A stretch of 64,000 nucleotides of DNA from positions 1,632,001-1,696,000 of the forward strand of contig NZ_QGTX01000001.1 in NCBI RefSeq assembly GCF_003182485.1, in the 5' to 3' direction. A program made the position numbers and the translations under genes. The DNA is from Geodermatophilus normandii. Lineage in GTDB: Bacteria > Actinomycetota > Actinomycetes > Mycobacteriales > Geodermatophilaceae. Shown in pieces: positions 11,311 to 20,925 of this stretch. The notes beneath the pieces are model-generated. The model ran no database searches and was not told where the DNA came from. It worked only from the letters and a program-made list of their open reading frames with translations. Every line of letters starts with the position of its first letter. Position 1 is the first letter of the stretch.

Positions 11311-13602
11311 TCAGGCCTGGCCGTGACCCGTGGCGGCCGAGCCGGTGCCGGCGATGTCGTCGTCGGCGGTGCCGACCTCGGCGCCGTGCTCGGTGCCCGG
11401 GGTGCCGACCGGCGCCATCGAGCGGAGCAGGATCTGGCTGACGTCGAGGACCTCGACGTGCTCGGCCGCCTCGCCGTTCTGCTTCTTCGACGTCAGGGCG
11501 TCCGACAGCATCGTGATGCAGAACGGGCACGCGGTGGAGATGACGTCCGGGTCGAGGCCGAGGGCCTCCTCGGTGCGCTCCACGTTGATCCGCTTGCCGA
11601 TCTTCTCCTCCATCCACATGCGCGCGCCGCCGGCGCCGCAGCAGAAGCCGCGGTCCTTGCAGCGGTGCATCTCCTGGGTGGAGAGGCCCTGCACGCTGTC
11701 GAGGATCTCCCGCGGCGGCGTGTAGACCTTGTTGTGCCGGCCGAGGAAGCACGGGTCGTGGTAGGTGACCTTGCGGTCGACCGGGGTGACCGGGGTGAGC
11801 CGGCCCTCCTCCACCAGCTGGCTGAGCAGCTGCGTGTGGTGCACGACCTCGTACTCGCCGCCGACCTGCGGGTACTCGCGGCCCAGCGAGTTGAAGCAGT
11901 GCGGGCAGGTGGTGACGATCTTGCGGGTGCCCGGCACGCGGCCCTCGAAGACGCCGTTGAGGGTCTCGACGTTCTCCTGCGCCATCATCTGGAAGACGAA
12001 CTCGTTGCCCATGCGGCGGGCCGGGTCGCCCGAGCAGGTCTCGCCCGAGCCCAGGACGGCGAACTCGACGCCGGCGGTGTTCAGCAGCTCGGCGACGGCC
12101 TTGGTGACCTTCTTGGCGCGGTCGTCGATGGCGCCGGCGCAGCCGACCCAGAACAGGTACTCGACGTCGTAGGGCAGCGGGCCGTCGGCCATGCGGACCT
12201 CGAAGTCGACCTCCTTGATCCAGTCATCGCGGGTGCTGGGGCTCACGCCCCAGGGGTTGCCGCGGTTCTCGAGGTTGCGCAGCATCACGCCGGCCTCGGA
12301 CGGGAAGTTCGACTCGATGAGCACCTGGTAGCGGCGCATGTCCTCGATGTGGTCGACGTGCTCGATGTCGACCGGGCACTGCTCCACGCAGGCGCCGCAG
12401 TTGGTGCAGCTCCACAGGACGTCGGGGTCGATGACCCCGCCCTCCTCGAGGGTGCCCACCAGCGGGCGGTGCGCCTGCGCGTCGTTGGTGCCCTCGATGC
12501 GGGCGTAGCCCGACGCCCAGACCTGCTCGTCACTGGGCTTGAGGACGTCGTAGTCGGGCGCGGTCTCCGACGCCGTCTTCTCGCCGAGCAGGTACGGGGC
12601 CTTGGCGTACAGGTGGTCCCGCAGGTCCATGATCACCATCTTGGGGGACAGTGGCTTGCCCGTGTTCCAGGCAGGGCACTGGCTCTGGCACCGCCCGCAC
12701 TCGGTGCAGGTGGTGAAGTCGAGCATCCCCTTCCAGGTGAAGTCCTCGATCTTGCCGCGACCGAAGACGTCGTCCTCGCCCGGGTCCTCGAAGTCGATCG
12801 GCTTGCCGTTCGAGGTCATGGGCTGCAGCGGGCCGAGCGCGACGGTGCCGTCGTCGTTCCGCTTGAAGTAGATGTTCGGGAACGCGCTGAACCGGTGCCA
12901 GGCGACGCCCATGTTGAGCGTGCGGCTGAGCACGACCAGCCAGACCAGCGAGACGACGATCTTGACGAACGCGACGACGCTGAGCAGGTCGGGGCTGTCG
13001 GGCAGCACGGTGGCCAGCAGGCCCGAGACCGGGTGCGACCAGGCCGGTGCCTCGGTGAGGTCCGAGGAGATCTTCAGCGCCCGGATCAGCAGGATGCAGA
13101 CGCCGACGGTCAGGACGACGGCCTCGACGAAGTAGCCGCGGCCCTCGTTGGAGCCGGCGAAGCGGCTGGTGCGGCCCTGCCGGCGCGGGTGGTCCTTCTG
13201 GCGCCGGTAGATCAGGTACAGGATGCCGAGGATCGTGCCGGTGCCGATGAGGTCGGCGAACAGGTTCCACAGGCTCCACTCGCCGAGGATCGGCAGGTGG
13301 AACGCCGGGTTCCAGACCTCGCCGAATGCCTCGACCAGGGTGAGGAACAGGCCGTAGAAGCCCACGAACACGAACCAGTGGGCGGCGCCGATGGCCGACC
13401 ACTTGAGCATCCGGGTGTGGCCGAGCGACTCGACCAGCAGGGTCTTGATCCGCGGGCCGAACGGCCCGAAGCGGCTGCTGTCGGCCTGGCCGGTGCGGAT
13501 GATCCGGACCATCGCCCGGACGGCCTTGTAGGCGAAGACCACCGACACGATGAGGAACAGCACGCTGATCGTGCCGAGCACGATCTGCAGGGGGCCCGTC
13601 AT
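11311..13602 (-). CDS. EtfD-like membrane-bound iron-sulfur oxidoreductase
   Basis: A 763-residue protein. About six membrane helices occupy residues 1-250, resembling the NarI/cytochrome-binding type. Two ferredoxin-like CX2CX2CX3C clusters start at Cys299 (CTECGRCQSQCP) and Cys399 (CTNCGACVEQCP). Two C-terminal CCG (heterodisulfide-reductase-type) domains follow, with TTCPHCFNS and FCCGAGG. The arrangement matches Mycobacterium tuberculosis Rv0338c (EtfD), which passes electrons from electron-transfer flavoprotein to the respiratory chain during fatty-acid oxidation. ATG 13602 has GGGGAGAGGG upstream. A TTAC/GTAA palindrome overlaps the probable promoter at 13759-13776. Residue matches are seen; the ETF role is inferred by homology. 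Confidence 0.85.
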   Translation of the reverse strand: MTGPLQIVLGTISVLFLIVSVVFAYKAVRAMVRIIRTGQADSSRFGPFGPRIKTLLVESLGHTRMLKWSAIGAAHWFVFVGFYGLFLTLVEAFGEVWNPAFHLPILGEWSLWNLFADLIGTGTILGILYLIYRRQKDHPRRQGRTSRFAGSNEGRGYFVEAVVLTVGVCILLIRALKISSDLTEAPAWSHPVSGLLATVLPDSPDLLSVVAFVKIVVSLVWLVVLSRTLNMGVAWHRFSAFPNIYFKRNDDGTVALGPLQPMTSNGKPIDFEDPGEDDVFGRGKIEDFTWKGMLDFTTCTECGRCQSQCPAWNTGKPLSPKMVIMDLRDHLYAKAPYLLGEKTASETAPDYDVLKPSDEQVWASGYARIEGTNDAQAHRPLVGTLEEGGVIDPDVLWSCTNCGACVEQCPVDIEHVDHIEDMRRYQVLIESNFPSEAGVMLRNLENRGNPWGVSPSTRDDWIKEVDFEVRMADGPLPYDVEYLFWVGCAGAIDDRAKKVTKAVAELLNTAGVEFAVLGSGETCSGDPARRMGNEFVFQMMAQENVETLNGVFEGRVPGTRKIVTTCPHCFNSLGREYPQVGGEYEVVHHTQLLSQLVEEGRLTPVTPVDRKVTYHDPCFLGRHNKVYTPPREILDSVQGLSTQEMHRCKDRGFCCGAGGARMWMEEKIGKRINVERTEEALGLDPDVISTACPFCITMLSDALTSKKQNGEAAEHVEVLDVSQILLRSMAPVGTPGTEHGAEVGTADDDIAGTGSAATGHGQA

Positions 13603-13737
13603 GATTCCCTCTCCCCACGCCTTCCGGCGTCGGTTGACTCCGTCCGCACCGGCCGGCGAGAGGGGTCTCGCCGCCGTCACCGGCCCGCGGGGCCGGCGGC
13701 GGATCGCGCGCGGGCGGCTGTGCCCACGCAGGCCAGC

Positions 13738-13776
13738 ACGATAGCTGGCCGAGACACAGGTTACTCGTCGGTAACC
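13738..13776 (-). promoter_or_regulatory. Candidate promoter with TetR-type palindrome upstream of the EtfD-like gene
   Basis: On the minus strand a -10 element TATCGT (13743-13738) lies 17 bases downstream of a -35 region overlapped by the inverted repeat GGTTAC-N6-GTAACC (13759-13776). TTAC-N6-GTAA palindromes are typical operators of TetR-family repressors of fatty-acid catabolism. The assignment of a regulator is inference. Confidence 0.4.
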
Positions 13777-13971
13777 GTGGGCGCCGCGCCCCGATCCGAC
13801 CCCCTCCGGCGGTGCTGGGCGTCCACCCGCCCGGGCGCCGACCTGCGCGTTCGCGGTGTGCGGCAGGTCGTGGAACACCTCGTGGGCGTGTTTCCGGACC
13901 GGCGCCGACCGCCGGGGAGGTGACCGGGCTCACCGCCCCGGGTCACGCCCCGGTCACCACCGCTCGGGGCT
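13777..13971. other. Gene-free stretch upstream of the DUF559 unit
   Basis: Part of a 520-bp gap between the EtfD-like gene and the DUF559 gene. Apart from the promoter at 13738-13776 and the repeat starting at 13972, I see no gene, RNA or clear hairpin. Confidence 0.5.
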
Positions 13972-14056
13972 GGATGATCAGGTGACCTGGTCGTGCTGCG
14001 TCCGAGCTCAGCGTCGGTGGTGAGCCACGACCCATCACGGCGAGCTGGGACGGCGT
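13972..14056 (-). repeat. Family A palindromic repeat, left inverted copy (A1)
   Basis: About 85 bp, inverted relative to the copy at 15133-15216. The outermost 44 bases match that copy at 40 positions. It contains the near-palindrome GATCAGGTGACCTGGTC (13976-13992) and a partly paired second stem around 14000-14031. It forms the left boundary of the DUF559 unit. Confidence 0.8.
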
Positions 14057-14123
14057 CGCTGGGCCGTCCACAGATCTCAGGTGGGCCTCGTCCCGGCCGC
14101 CGCCGGCCTCGAAGACTGCCGAC

Positions 14124-15143
14124 GTGCACCCGGACCTCGCGGCTCTCGCCGCCGCACGACTCGGCGTCTTCACCGCTCGGGAGGCCGTGCGCGTCGGCTA
14201 CCGGCCCGACGAGATCCGCTCCGAGCTCGGCTCCCGTCGCTGGCACTGGCTGCGCCGGGGCGTCTACATCGGTGCGCAGGACCTCGTGCCTGCCGAGCGG
14301 GATGCGCGCGTGCGACACCTCGTCGACTGCACCGCGGTGCTGCTGTCCCTGGCTCCCGGACCGGCGATCAGCCACGCCTCGGCCGCGCGGCTGCACCGGT
14401 TGGTGCTCCCGGGCGACGTCGACGGCGCCGTGCGGCTCACCGACCCGGTCCAGTGGCGGCGCGGGCGGGGCTACGTCGTCGCGCGGGCGTCTCTGCCGGA
14501 CGGTGACCTGGGACGTGTCCTCGGCTTCGGGGTGACCGTCCCCGCGCGCACCCTCGTCGACTGCGCCCGCGAGTGGGGCGTCACGGACGCGGTCGTCGCC
14601 ATGGACGCGGCGCTGCACGACCGGGTCGTCGACCGTGAGGACCTGCGGGCCGCCGTCCTCCGGGCCACGCACTGGGTCGGTGTCGGCGACGCGGCCCGGG
14701 CGTTCGGCCTGGCCGACGGGCGAGCGGAGTCGCCTCTCGAGTCCCGCGGCCGGCTCGCGCTGCTCGAGGCGGGGCTCCCGTGCCCCGAGCTGCAGGTCGA
14801 GGTCCACGGTCCGCGGGGCTTCGTCGCTCGGGTCGACGCCTGGTACGAGGAGGCCGGCGTCGCGGTCGAGTTCGACGGCAGGGTGAAGTACCTCGATCCC
14901 GTCGACGGTCGGGAGGTGGGCGAGGTCCTCTGGCGGGAGAAGCGGCGCGAGGACCGGTTGCGGGAGCTGGGCATCCGCGTGGTCCGCCTCGCGCGGGAGG
15001 ACGTCGCGCCCCGGAGGCGAAGGGAGCTCGCCGTCCGGGTCGGCGTCCTGCTCGCCGAGCCGATGGCCGGGGTCCGGCGCTTCCGTGTCGTCCGGACGGG
15101 CCAACCGGGGCGCGGCGACTCCGTGGCCGCTGCGTCGTCCTAG
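14124..15143 (+). CDS. AbiEi-type winged-helix plus DUF559 (Vsr-like nuclease fold) protein
   Basis: A 339-residue protein. The N-terminal 50 residues resemble the AbiEi_4 winged-helix antitoxin domain (LAAARLGVFTAREAVRVGY, then RRWHWLRRGVYI). The C-terminal domain has the DUF559/PD-(D/E)XK pattern: Asp238 in ARVDAWYEEAG, Glu249 in VAVEFDGRVKY, and the downstream REKRREDRLRELGIRVVRL helix-strand. No partner toxin gene is adjacent. The GTG at 14124 is about 67 bp from the left repeat, and the stop TAG lies inside the right repeat. The chemistry is unproven. Alternatives are a stand-alone antitoxin-like regulator or a DNA nickase linked to the flanking repeats. Confidence 0.8.
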   Translation: MHPDLAALAAARLGVFTAREAVRVGYRPDEIRSELGSRRWHWLRRGVYIGAQDLVPAERDARVRHLVDCTAVLLSLAPGPAISHASAARLHRLVLPGDVDGAVRLTDPVQWRRGRGYVVARASLPDGDLGRVLGFGVTVPARTLVDCAREWGVTDAVVAMDAALHDRVVDREDLRAAVLRATHWVGVGDAARAFGLADGRAESPLESRGRLALLEAGLPCPELQVEVHGPRGFVARVDAWYEEAGVAVEFDGRVKYLDPVDGREVGEVLWREKRREDRLRELGIRVVRLAREDVAPRRRRELAVRVGVLLAEPMAGVRRFRVVRTGQPGRGDSVAAASS

Positions 15144-15216
15144 CTCAGCGCCGTGCGTCCTGGCTCGCCGTCGACGCTGAGCCAGGACGCGGCACGATCA
15201 GGTCACCTGATCATCC
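15133..15216 (+). repeat. Family A palindromic repeat, right copy (A2)
   Basis: It has two stems. The first is a perfect 12-bp hairpin with arms GCGTCCTGGCTC and GAGCCAGGACGC (15155-15190). The second is the 17-bp palindrome GATCAGGTCACCTGATC (15196-15212). The repeat begins at the 3' end of the DUF559 gene, whose TAG stop (15141-15143) lies within it. It ends GATCATCCGTG, shared with the solo copy near 30525. Confidence 0.85.
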
Positions 15217-15274
15217 GTGCGCCGCCGACCCCGGGAACACCTGCGCGCGGTCTGCCGTTAGGGTGGGCAGGAAA

Positions 15275-15295
15275 GTTGAGTGGACCTCGCGCAAG
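15275..15295 (+). promoter_or_regulatory. Degenerate HAIR operator (HspR) upstream of dnaK
   Basis: GTTGAGT, seven bases, then GCGCAAG, compared with the HAIR consensus CTTGAGT-N7-ACTCAAG: 6/7 and 5/7 matches. It lies 68 bp before the dnaK start, just downstream of a TAGGGT -10-like hexamer at about 15259-15264. hspR is the fourth gene of the same operon, so negative autoregulation is expected. Confidence 0.55.
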
Positions 15296-15362
15296 GCGAG
15301 TCGCTCCCTCGACCGACCCCCCGACACCCGCACCACCCGCACACGGAAGAGGAGCCAGCTCC

Positions 15363-17230
<1,868 letters not shown>

Positions 17231-17234
<4 letters not shown>

Positions 17235-17968
17235 GCCAGGGGGACGAGCAGCCGCGGGTCGTGATCCGTGACAAGCGGCGGATCGACCCCGTCAGCGGCG
17301 AGGTGCGGACGCCGGCCGGCGAGCAGCCGGCCGGCGTCCCGCCCCGCCCGGCTCCGGCACAGACCACGACGGCACAGACCACGACGGCACAGACCACGGC
17401 CCACCCATCGCCAGGGGAGCAGATGACCGAGAACGAGACGGCCGTCCCGGAGGCGCCCGTGCAGCCGGCCGCCGACACCACCGCGGACGGTGACCTCTCG
17501 CGCCAGCTGGCCGAGCGGACCGAGGACCTGCAGCGGGTCACCGCGGAGTACGCCAACTACCGGCGGCGGGTCGACCGCGACCGCACGCTCGTCGTCGACC
17601 AGGCGGCCGAGCGGTTCGCCGCCCAGCTGTTCCCGATCGTCGACGACATCGAGCGGGCCCGGGACCACGGCGACCTGACCGGCGCGTTCAAGGTCGTGGC
17701 CGACCGCGTCCTCGGGCTGCTCGACGGCCTGGGCGTGGAGGCCTTCGGCGAGGCCGGCGACCCGTTCGACCCGTCACTGCACGAGGCGGTCCTCCACGAC
17801 ACGTCCGACGAGGTCAGCGTGCCGACCGCGACGACGGTCCTGCGGCAGGGTTTCCGCCGCGGGGACCGCGTGCTGCGGACGGCGATGGTGTCGGTGAGCG
17901 AGCCCTCGGGCGCCGCCCCCGAGCCGGCCGGCGACGGTGCGCCGGGGGAGACCCCGGCCGCCGGCTGA
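17231..17968 (+). CDS. grpE: Nucleotide exchange factor GrpE
   Basis: Promotes ADP release from DnaK. It has 245 residues. The first 85 are a disordered Pro/Thr/Ala-rich extension with a threefold repeat coded at about 17360-17398 (TTTAQ units). A coiled-coil follows ([25 protein letters not shown], split over two helices). The beta domain contains the family signature region [12 protein letters not shown] and ends near [11 protein letters not shown]. The ATG overlaps the dnaK stop by four bases (ATGA), implying coupled translation. dnaJ starts 55 bp downstream. Confidence 0.95.
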
Positions 17969-18023
17969 CCACCGGGACCGACCGCGAGATGCGGACCCAC
18001 GAGGACCAGGGAGGAGGCGCCCG

Positions 18024-19247
18024 ATGAGCACTCGGGACTTCATCGAGAAGGACTACTACGCCGCGCTCGGCGTCTCCCAGGGCGCCGACGCCGCGGAGAT
18101 CAAGAAGGCCTACCGCAAGCTGGCGCGGGACCTGCACCCGGACAAGAACCCGGGCAACGCCGACGCCGAGGCCCGCTTCAAGGAGGTCTCCGAGGCCTAC
18201 GACGTGCTCTCCGACCCCAAGCGGCGGGGCGAGTACGACGACGCCCGGCGGCTCTTCGGCTCCGGCGGTGCCGGGGCGCGGGCCGGCTTCCCCGGTGGGT
18301 TCCCGGGCGCCGGCGGCGGGCAGCCGTTCGACCTGGGTGACCTGTTCGGGCAGGCCGCCGGCGGGGCCGGTGCGCGCGCCGGTGGTCTGGGCGACCTCTT
18401 CGGCGGCCTGTTCGGCGGCGGCGGTGCCGCGCCCGGCTCGGCCCGGGCCCGCTCCCAGGCGGCGTCCGGGCCGGCCCGCGGCCAGGACGTCGAGACCGAG
18501 GCGACCCTCTCGTTCGAGGAGTCCGTCCTGGGCGTCACCGTGCCGCTGCGGATGCAGAGCCCGGGCACCTGCCCGACCTGCACCGGCACCGGGGCGAGGC
18601 CGGGCACCGCGCCGCACACCTGCGAGGTCTGCGGCGGCGCCGGCGTCACCAGCCGCAGCCAGGGCGCGTTCGCCTTCTCCGAGCCGTGCCGCGCCTGCCG
18701 CGGCACCGGCCAGGTGGTCGACGACCCCTGCCCGACCTGCCACGGCGACGGCGTCACCACCCAGACCCGCACGATCACCGTGCGGATCCCGGCCGGCGTC
18801 AAGGACGGCCAGCGCATCCGGCTGGCCGGCAAGGGCGCCCCCGGACGGCGGGGCGGTCCGGCGGGCGACCTGTTCGTCGTCGTGCACGTCAGCGACCACG
18901 ACCTGTTCGGCCGCAAGGGCGACGACCTCACCCTCACCGTGCCGATCACGTTCCCCGAGGCCGTCCTCGGGACGACGCTGACCGTGCCCACGCTGGAGGG
19001 CAACGTCACGCTCAAGGTCCCCGCCGGCACCGCGAGCGGTCGCACGCTGCGGGTCCGGGGCAGGGGAGTGCCCGGCCGCGGCCGCAACGGTGACCTGCTC
19101 GTGACCGTCGAGGTCGCCGTCCCCCAGCGGCTGTCGGCCGAGGCCGAGCGGGCGGTGAAGACCCTCGACGCCGAGCTGGGCGACCCCCGGCCGCAGATCA
19201 CCGCGGCCACGCAGGCCCGCAACGCCGAGCGCGGGAGCACCCGGTGA
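18024..19247 (+). CDS. dnaJ: Molecular chaperone DnaJ
   Basis: Hsp40 co-chaperone stimulating DnaK ATPase. It has 407 residues. The J domain lies at 8-75 with the HPD motif in [13 protein letters not shown] Gly-rich segment (85-150) is followed by a zinc-finger domain with four CXXCXGXG repeats ([32 protein letters not shown]), then the C-terminal beta domains. ATG 18024 has a GGGAGGAGG ribosome-binding site. This is the DnaJ copy of the heat-shock operon between grpE and hspR. Confidence 0.97.
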   Translation: MSTRDFIEKDYYAALGVSQGADAAEIKKAYRKLARDLHPDKNPGNADAEARFKEVSEAYDVLSDPKRRGEYDDARRLFGSGGAGARAGFPGGFPGAGGGQPFDLGDLFGQAAGGAGARAGGLGDLFGGLFGGGGAAPGSARARSQAASGPARGQDVETEATLSFEESVLGVTVPLRMQSPGTCPTCTGTGARPGTAPHTCEVCGGAGVTSRSQGAFAFSEPCRACRGTGQVVDDPCPTCHGDGVTTQTRTITVRIPAGVKDGQRIRLAGKGAPGRRGGPAGDLFVVVHVSDHDLFGRKGDDLTLTVPITFPEAVLGTTLTVPTLEGNVTLKVPAGTASGRTLRVRGRGVPGRGRNGDLLVTVEVAVPQRLSAEAERAVKTLDAELGDPRPQITAATQARNAERGSTR

Positions 19248-19293
19248 GCGCCCGGGCGCCGGGGACCGCGAGCGCGCCGACGGCGCCCGCGCC

Positions 19294-19719
19294 GTGGCCG
19301 ACGACGCCCCCGTGTTCGTGATCTCGGTGGCCGCCCAGCTGGCCGGCATGCACGCCCAGACGCTGCGCCAGTACGACCGGCTCGGGCTGGTCACCCCCGG
19401 CCGCACGCCGGGCGGTGGCCGTCGTTACAGCCCGCGGGACGTCGCGCTGCTGCGGGAGGTCCAGCGCCTCTCCCAGGAGGACGGCGTCAACCTCGCCGGC
19501 ATCAAGCGGATCATCGACCTGGAGTCCCGGGTCGAGGCCCTGCAGCAGCGGGTGCACGAGCTGATCGGCGAGCTCGAGCGGTCCGAGCACCGCCGGATCT
19601 CCGCCGAGTCCGCCCTCGCGAGCGGCTACGGTCGGGACCTCGTGGGGACCGACCTCGTGCCGCTGCGGCAGGCGACCTCCGCGCTGGTCGTCTGGCGACC
19701 GCGGGAGCCCCAGCGGTGA
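19294..19719 (+). CDS. hspR: Heat-shock repressor HspR (MerR family)
   Basis: MerR-type winged-helix repressor that binds HAIR operators and represses dnaK and clpB, with DnaK as co-repressor in Streptomyces. It has 141 residues: a helix-turn-helix (VISVAAQLAGMHAQTLRQYDRLGLV, residues 9-33), a wing (GGGRRYSPRDVALL), then a coiled-coil ending near residue 110. GTG 19294 is 46 bp after dnaJ. Its stop overlaps the GTG of the next MarR gene. HAIR-like sites in this window precede dnaK (15275) and clpB (23721), as expected. Confidence 0.93.
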   Translation: MADDAPVFVISVAAQLAGMHAQTLRQYDRLGLVTPGRTPGGGRRYSPRDVALLREVQRLSQEDGVNLAGIKRIIDLESRVEALQQRVHELIGELERSEHRRISAESALASGYGRDLVGTDLVPLRQATSALVVWRPREPQR

Positions 19720-20237
19720 GCGGGAACCCCGGCGGGGCCGCCGTCGTGGATGGGGACGTGACCACCACGCCCGTGGACGCGCACGAGTCCTTCGTGCGGC
19801 TCGAGCGCGAGATCGGCCTGCTGCTGCGCCGGTCGCGGGCCATCTCGGCCCGGCTGGCCCGCGAGCTGCACCCCGACCTCGACGGCGCGGCCTACGGCCT
19901 GCTGGCGTTGCTGGCCGACGCCGGCCCGCTGCGCGCCAGCGACCTCGTCGCCCGCCTCGGCCTGGACAAGAGCACAGTCAGCCGCCAGGTGTCCTCGCTG
20001 GTCGCCCTCGGCCTGGTCGACCGCGAGGCCGACCCCGCCGACGGCCGGGCCCAGGTGCTCACCCCGACGGCCGAGGGCGCGGCCCGGCTGGCGCGCATCC
20101 AGACCGCGCGGCGCGAGCGATGGGAGGCCGACCTCTCGGGCTGGCCGGCCGAGGACGTCGCCGTCCTCGGCGAGTTGCTGGCCCGGCTCAACCGGCTGGG
20201 CGAGGCGCGCGAGGCGGGCGCAGCCCCTCCCGCCTGA
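19716..20237 (+). CDS. MarR-family transcriptional regulator, coupled to hspR
   Basis: A 173-residue winged-helix regulator. The DNA-binding part is LRASDLVARLGLDKSTVSRQVSSL and the wing is DPADGRAQVLTPT. A dimerisation helix at the C-terminus has DLSGWPAEDVAVLGELLARL. The start GTG 19716 overlaps the hspR stop by four bases, so it is the fifth gene of the dnaK operon, an unusual place for a MarR protein. A downstream GTG near 19758 is another possible start. Ligand and targets are unknown. Confidence 0.85.
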   Translation: MSGNPGGAAVVDGDVTTTPVDAHESFVRLEREIGLLLRRSRAISARLARELHPDLDGAAYGLLALLADAGPLRASDLVARLGLDKSTVSRQVSSLVALGLVDREADPADGRAQVLTPTAEGAARLARIQTARRERWEADLSGWPAEDVAVLGELLARLNRLGEAREAGAAPPA

Positions 20238-20249
20238 TCCAGCAGTGCC

Positions 20250-20286
20250 CGACGGCGCCCGGACCTCCTCGGTCCGGGCGCCGTCG
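20250..20286 (+). terminator. Terminator hairpin after the dnaK operon
   Basis: A perfect 16-bp stem with arms 20250-20265 and 20271-20286 and loop TCCTC, directly after the MarR stop at 20237. It separates the heat-shock operon from the next MarR/exporter operon. Confidence 0.75.
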
Positions 20287-20317
20287 TCGCGTGTGGGGAA
20301 CACACCGGAGCAGTGCC

Positions 20318-20350
20318 TGGTTGTAGACAACAACCAACCTGATGTATGGT
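20318..20350 (+). promoter_or_regulatory. Promoter and MarR-type operator of the MarR-exporter operon
   Basis: The inverted repeat TGGTTGT-AGACA-ACAACCA (20318-20336) overlaps a plausible -35 (TTGTAG, 20321), with -10 TATGGT at 20345-20350, spacing 18. It lies 48 bp before a MarR gene. An autorepressor site is the simplest reading. Confidence 0.55.
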
Positions 20351-20383
20351 TGCGGTCTGCAATCACCTCTCCGCGAGGACGTC

Positions 20384-20866
20384 ATGCCCCTCACCTCCCC
20401 GACGCGCGAGCGGCTCACCGCCGGCATCGCCCGTCTCGTCCGCGCCGGCCGGCACCTGTCCCACCGCGCCGCGGACTCCCTCGACGGCCAGCTGCCCTCC
20501 TTCGGCTGGGCCCTGCTCGTCCCGCTCGAGCGCGACGGCGAGCAGCGCTGCAGCGCACTGGCCGCGCAGGCCGGCGTCGACGTCTCCGTCGCCAGTCGCC
20601 AGGTGACCGCCCTCGAGCGGTCCGGCCTCGTCGAGCGCCGGCCCGACCCCCACGACGGGCGGGCCAGCCTCATCGGACTCTCGCCCGCCGGCGCCGCCGC
20701 CCTCGCCCTGACCCGGGCGCTGCGCGCGGAGTGGGCCGCCGAGGCCCTCGCGGGCTGGGACGAGGACGACGCCCGCCTGCTGACCGAACTGATCGAGCGG
20801 TTGACCGACGACCTCGACCGTGCCGCGCCGCCTCCCGCCCGCGCCGCCCTCGGGGCCGCCTCGTGA
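20384..20866 (+). CDS. MarR-family repressor of the adjacent exporter
   Basis: A 160-residue winged-helix protein. Helix-turn-helix text is CSALAAQAGVDVSVASRQVTAL, and the wing is RRPDPHDGRASLIGLS. ATG 20384 follows a palindromic operator at 20318-20336. The stop overlaps a GTG of the exporter frame (20863), so regulator and transporter form one operon. By analogy with MarR/EmrR systems it probably senses a substrate of the exporter; the ligand is unknown. Confidence 0.88.
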   Translation: MPLTSPTRERLTAGIARLVRAGRHLSHRAADSLDGQLPSFGWALLVPLERDGEQRCSALAAQAGVDVSVASRQVTALERSGLVERRPDPHDGRASLIGLSPAGAAALALTRALRAEWAAEALAGWDEDDARLLTELIERLTDDLDRAAPPPARAALGAAS

Positions 20867-20925
20867 CCGCCACCCGGGCCTCCGGGCCGCCGTCCCCCAC
20901 CCGAACCGAGCAGTCCAGGAGCACC

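Noticed and set aside
13972-15216. Considering the DUF559 unit as an insertion sequence
   Set aside because: No transposase and no target-site duplication was visible; called a repeat-bracketed gene instead.
17360-17398. Threefold repeat in grpE as a CRISPR-like or mobile repeat
   Set aside because: It is a 15-bp coding repeat in the disordered N-terminus of GrpE.
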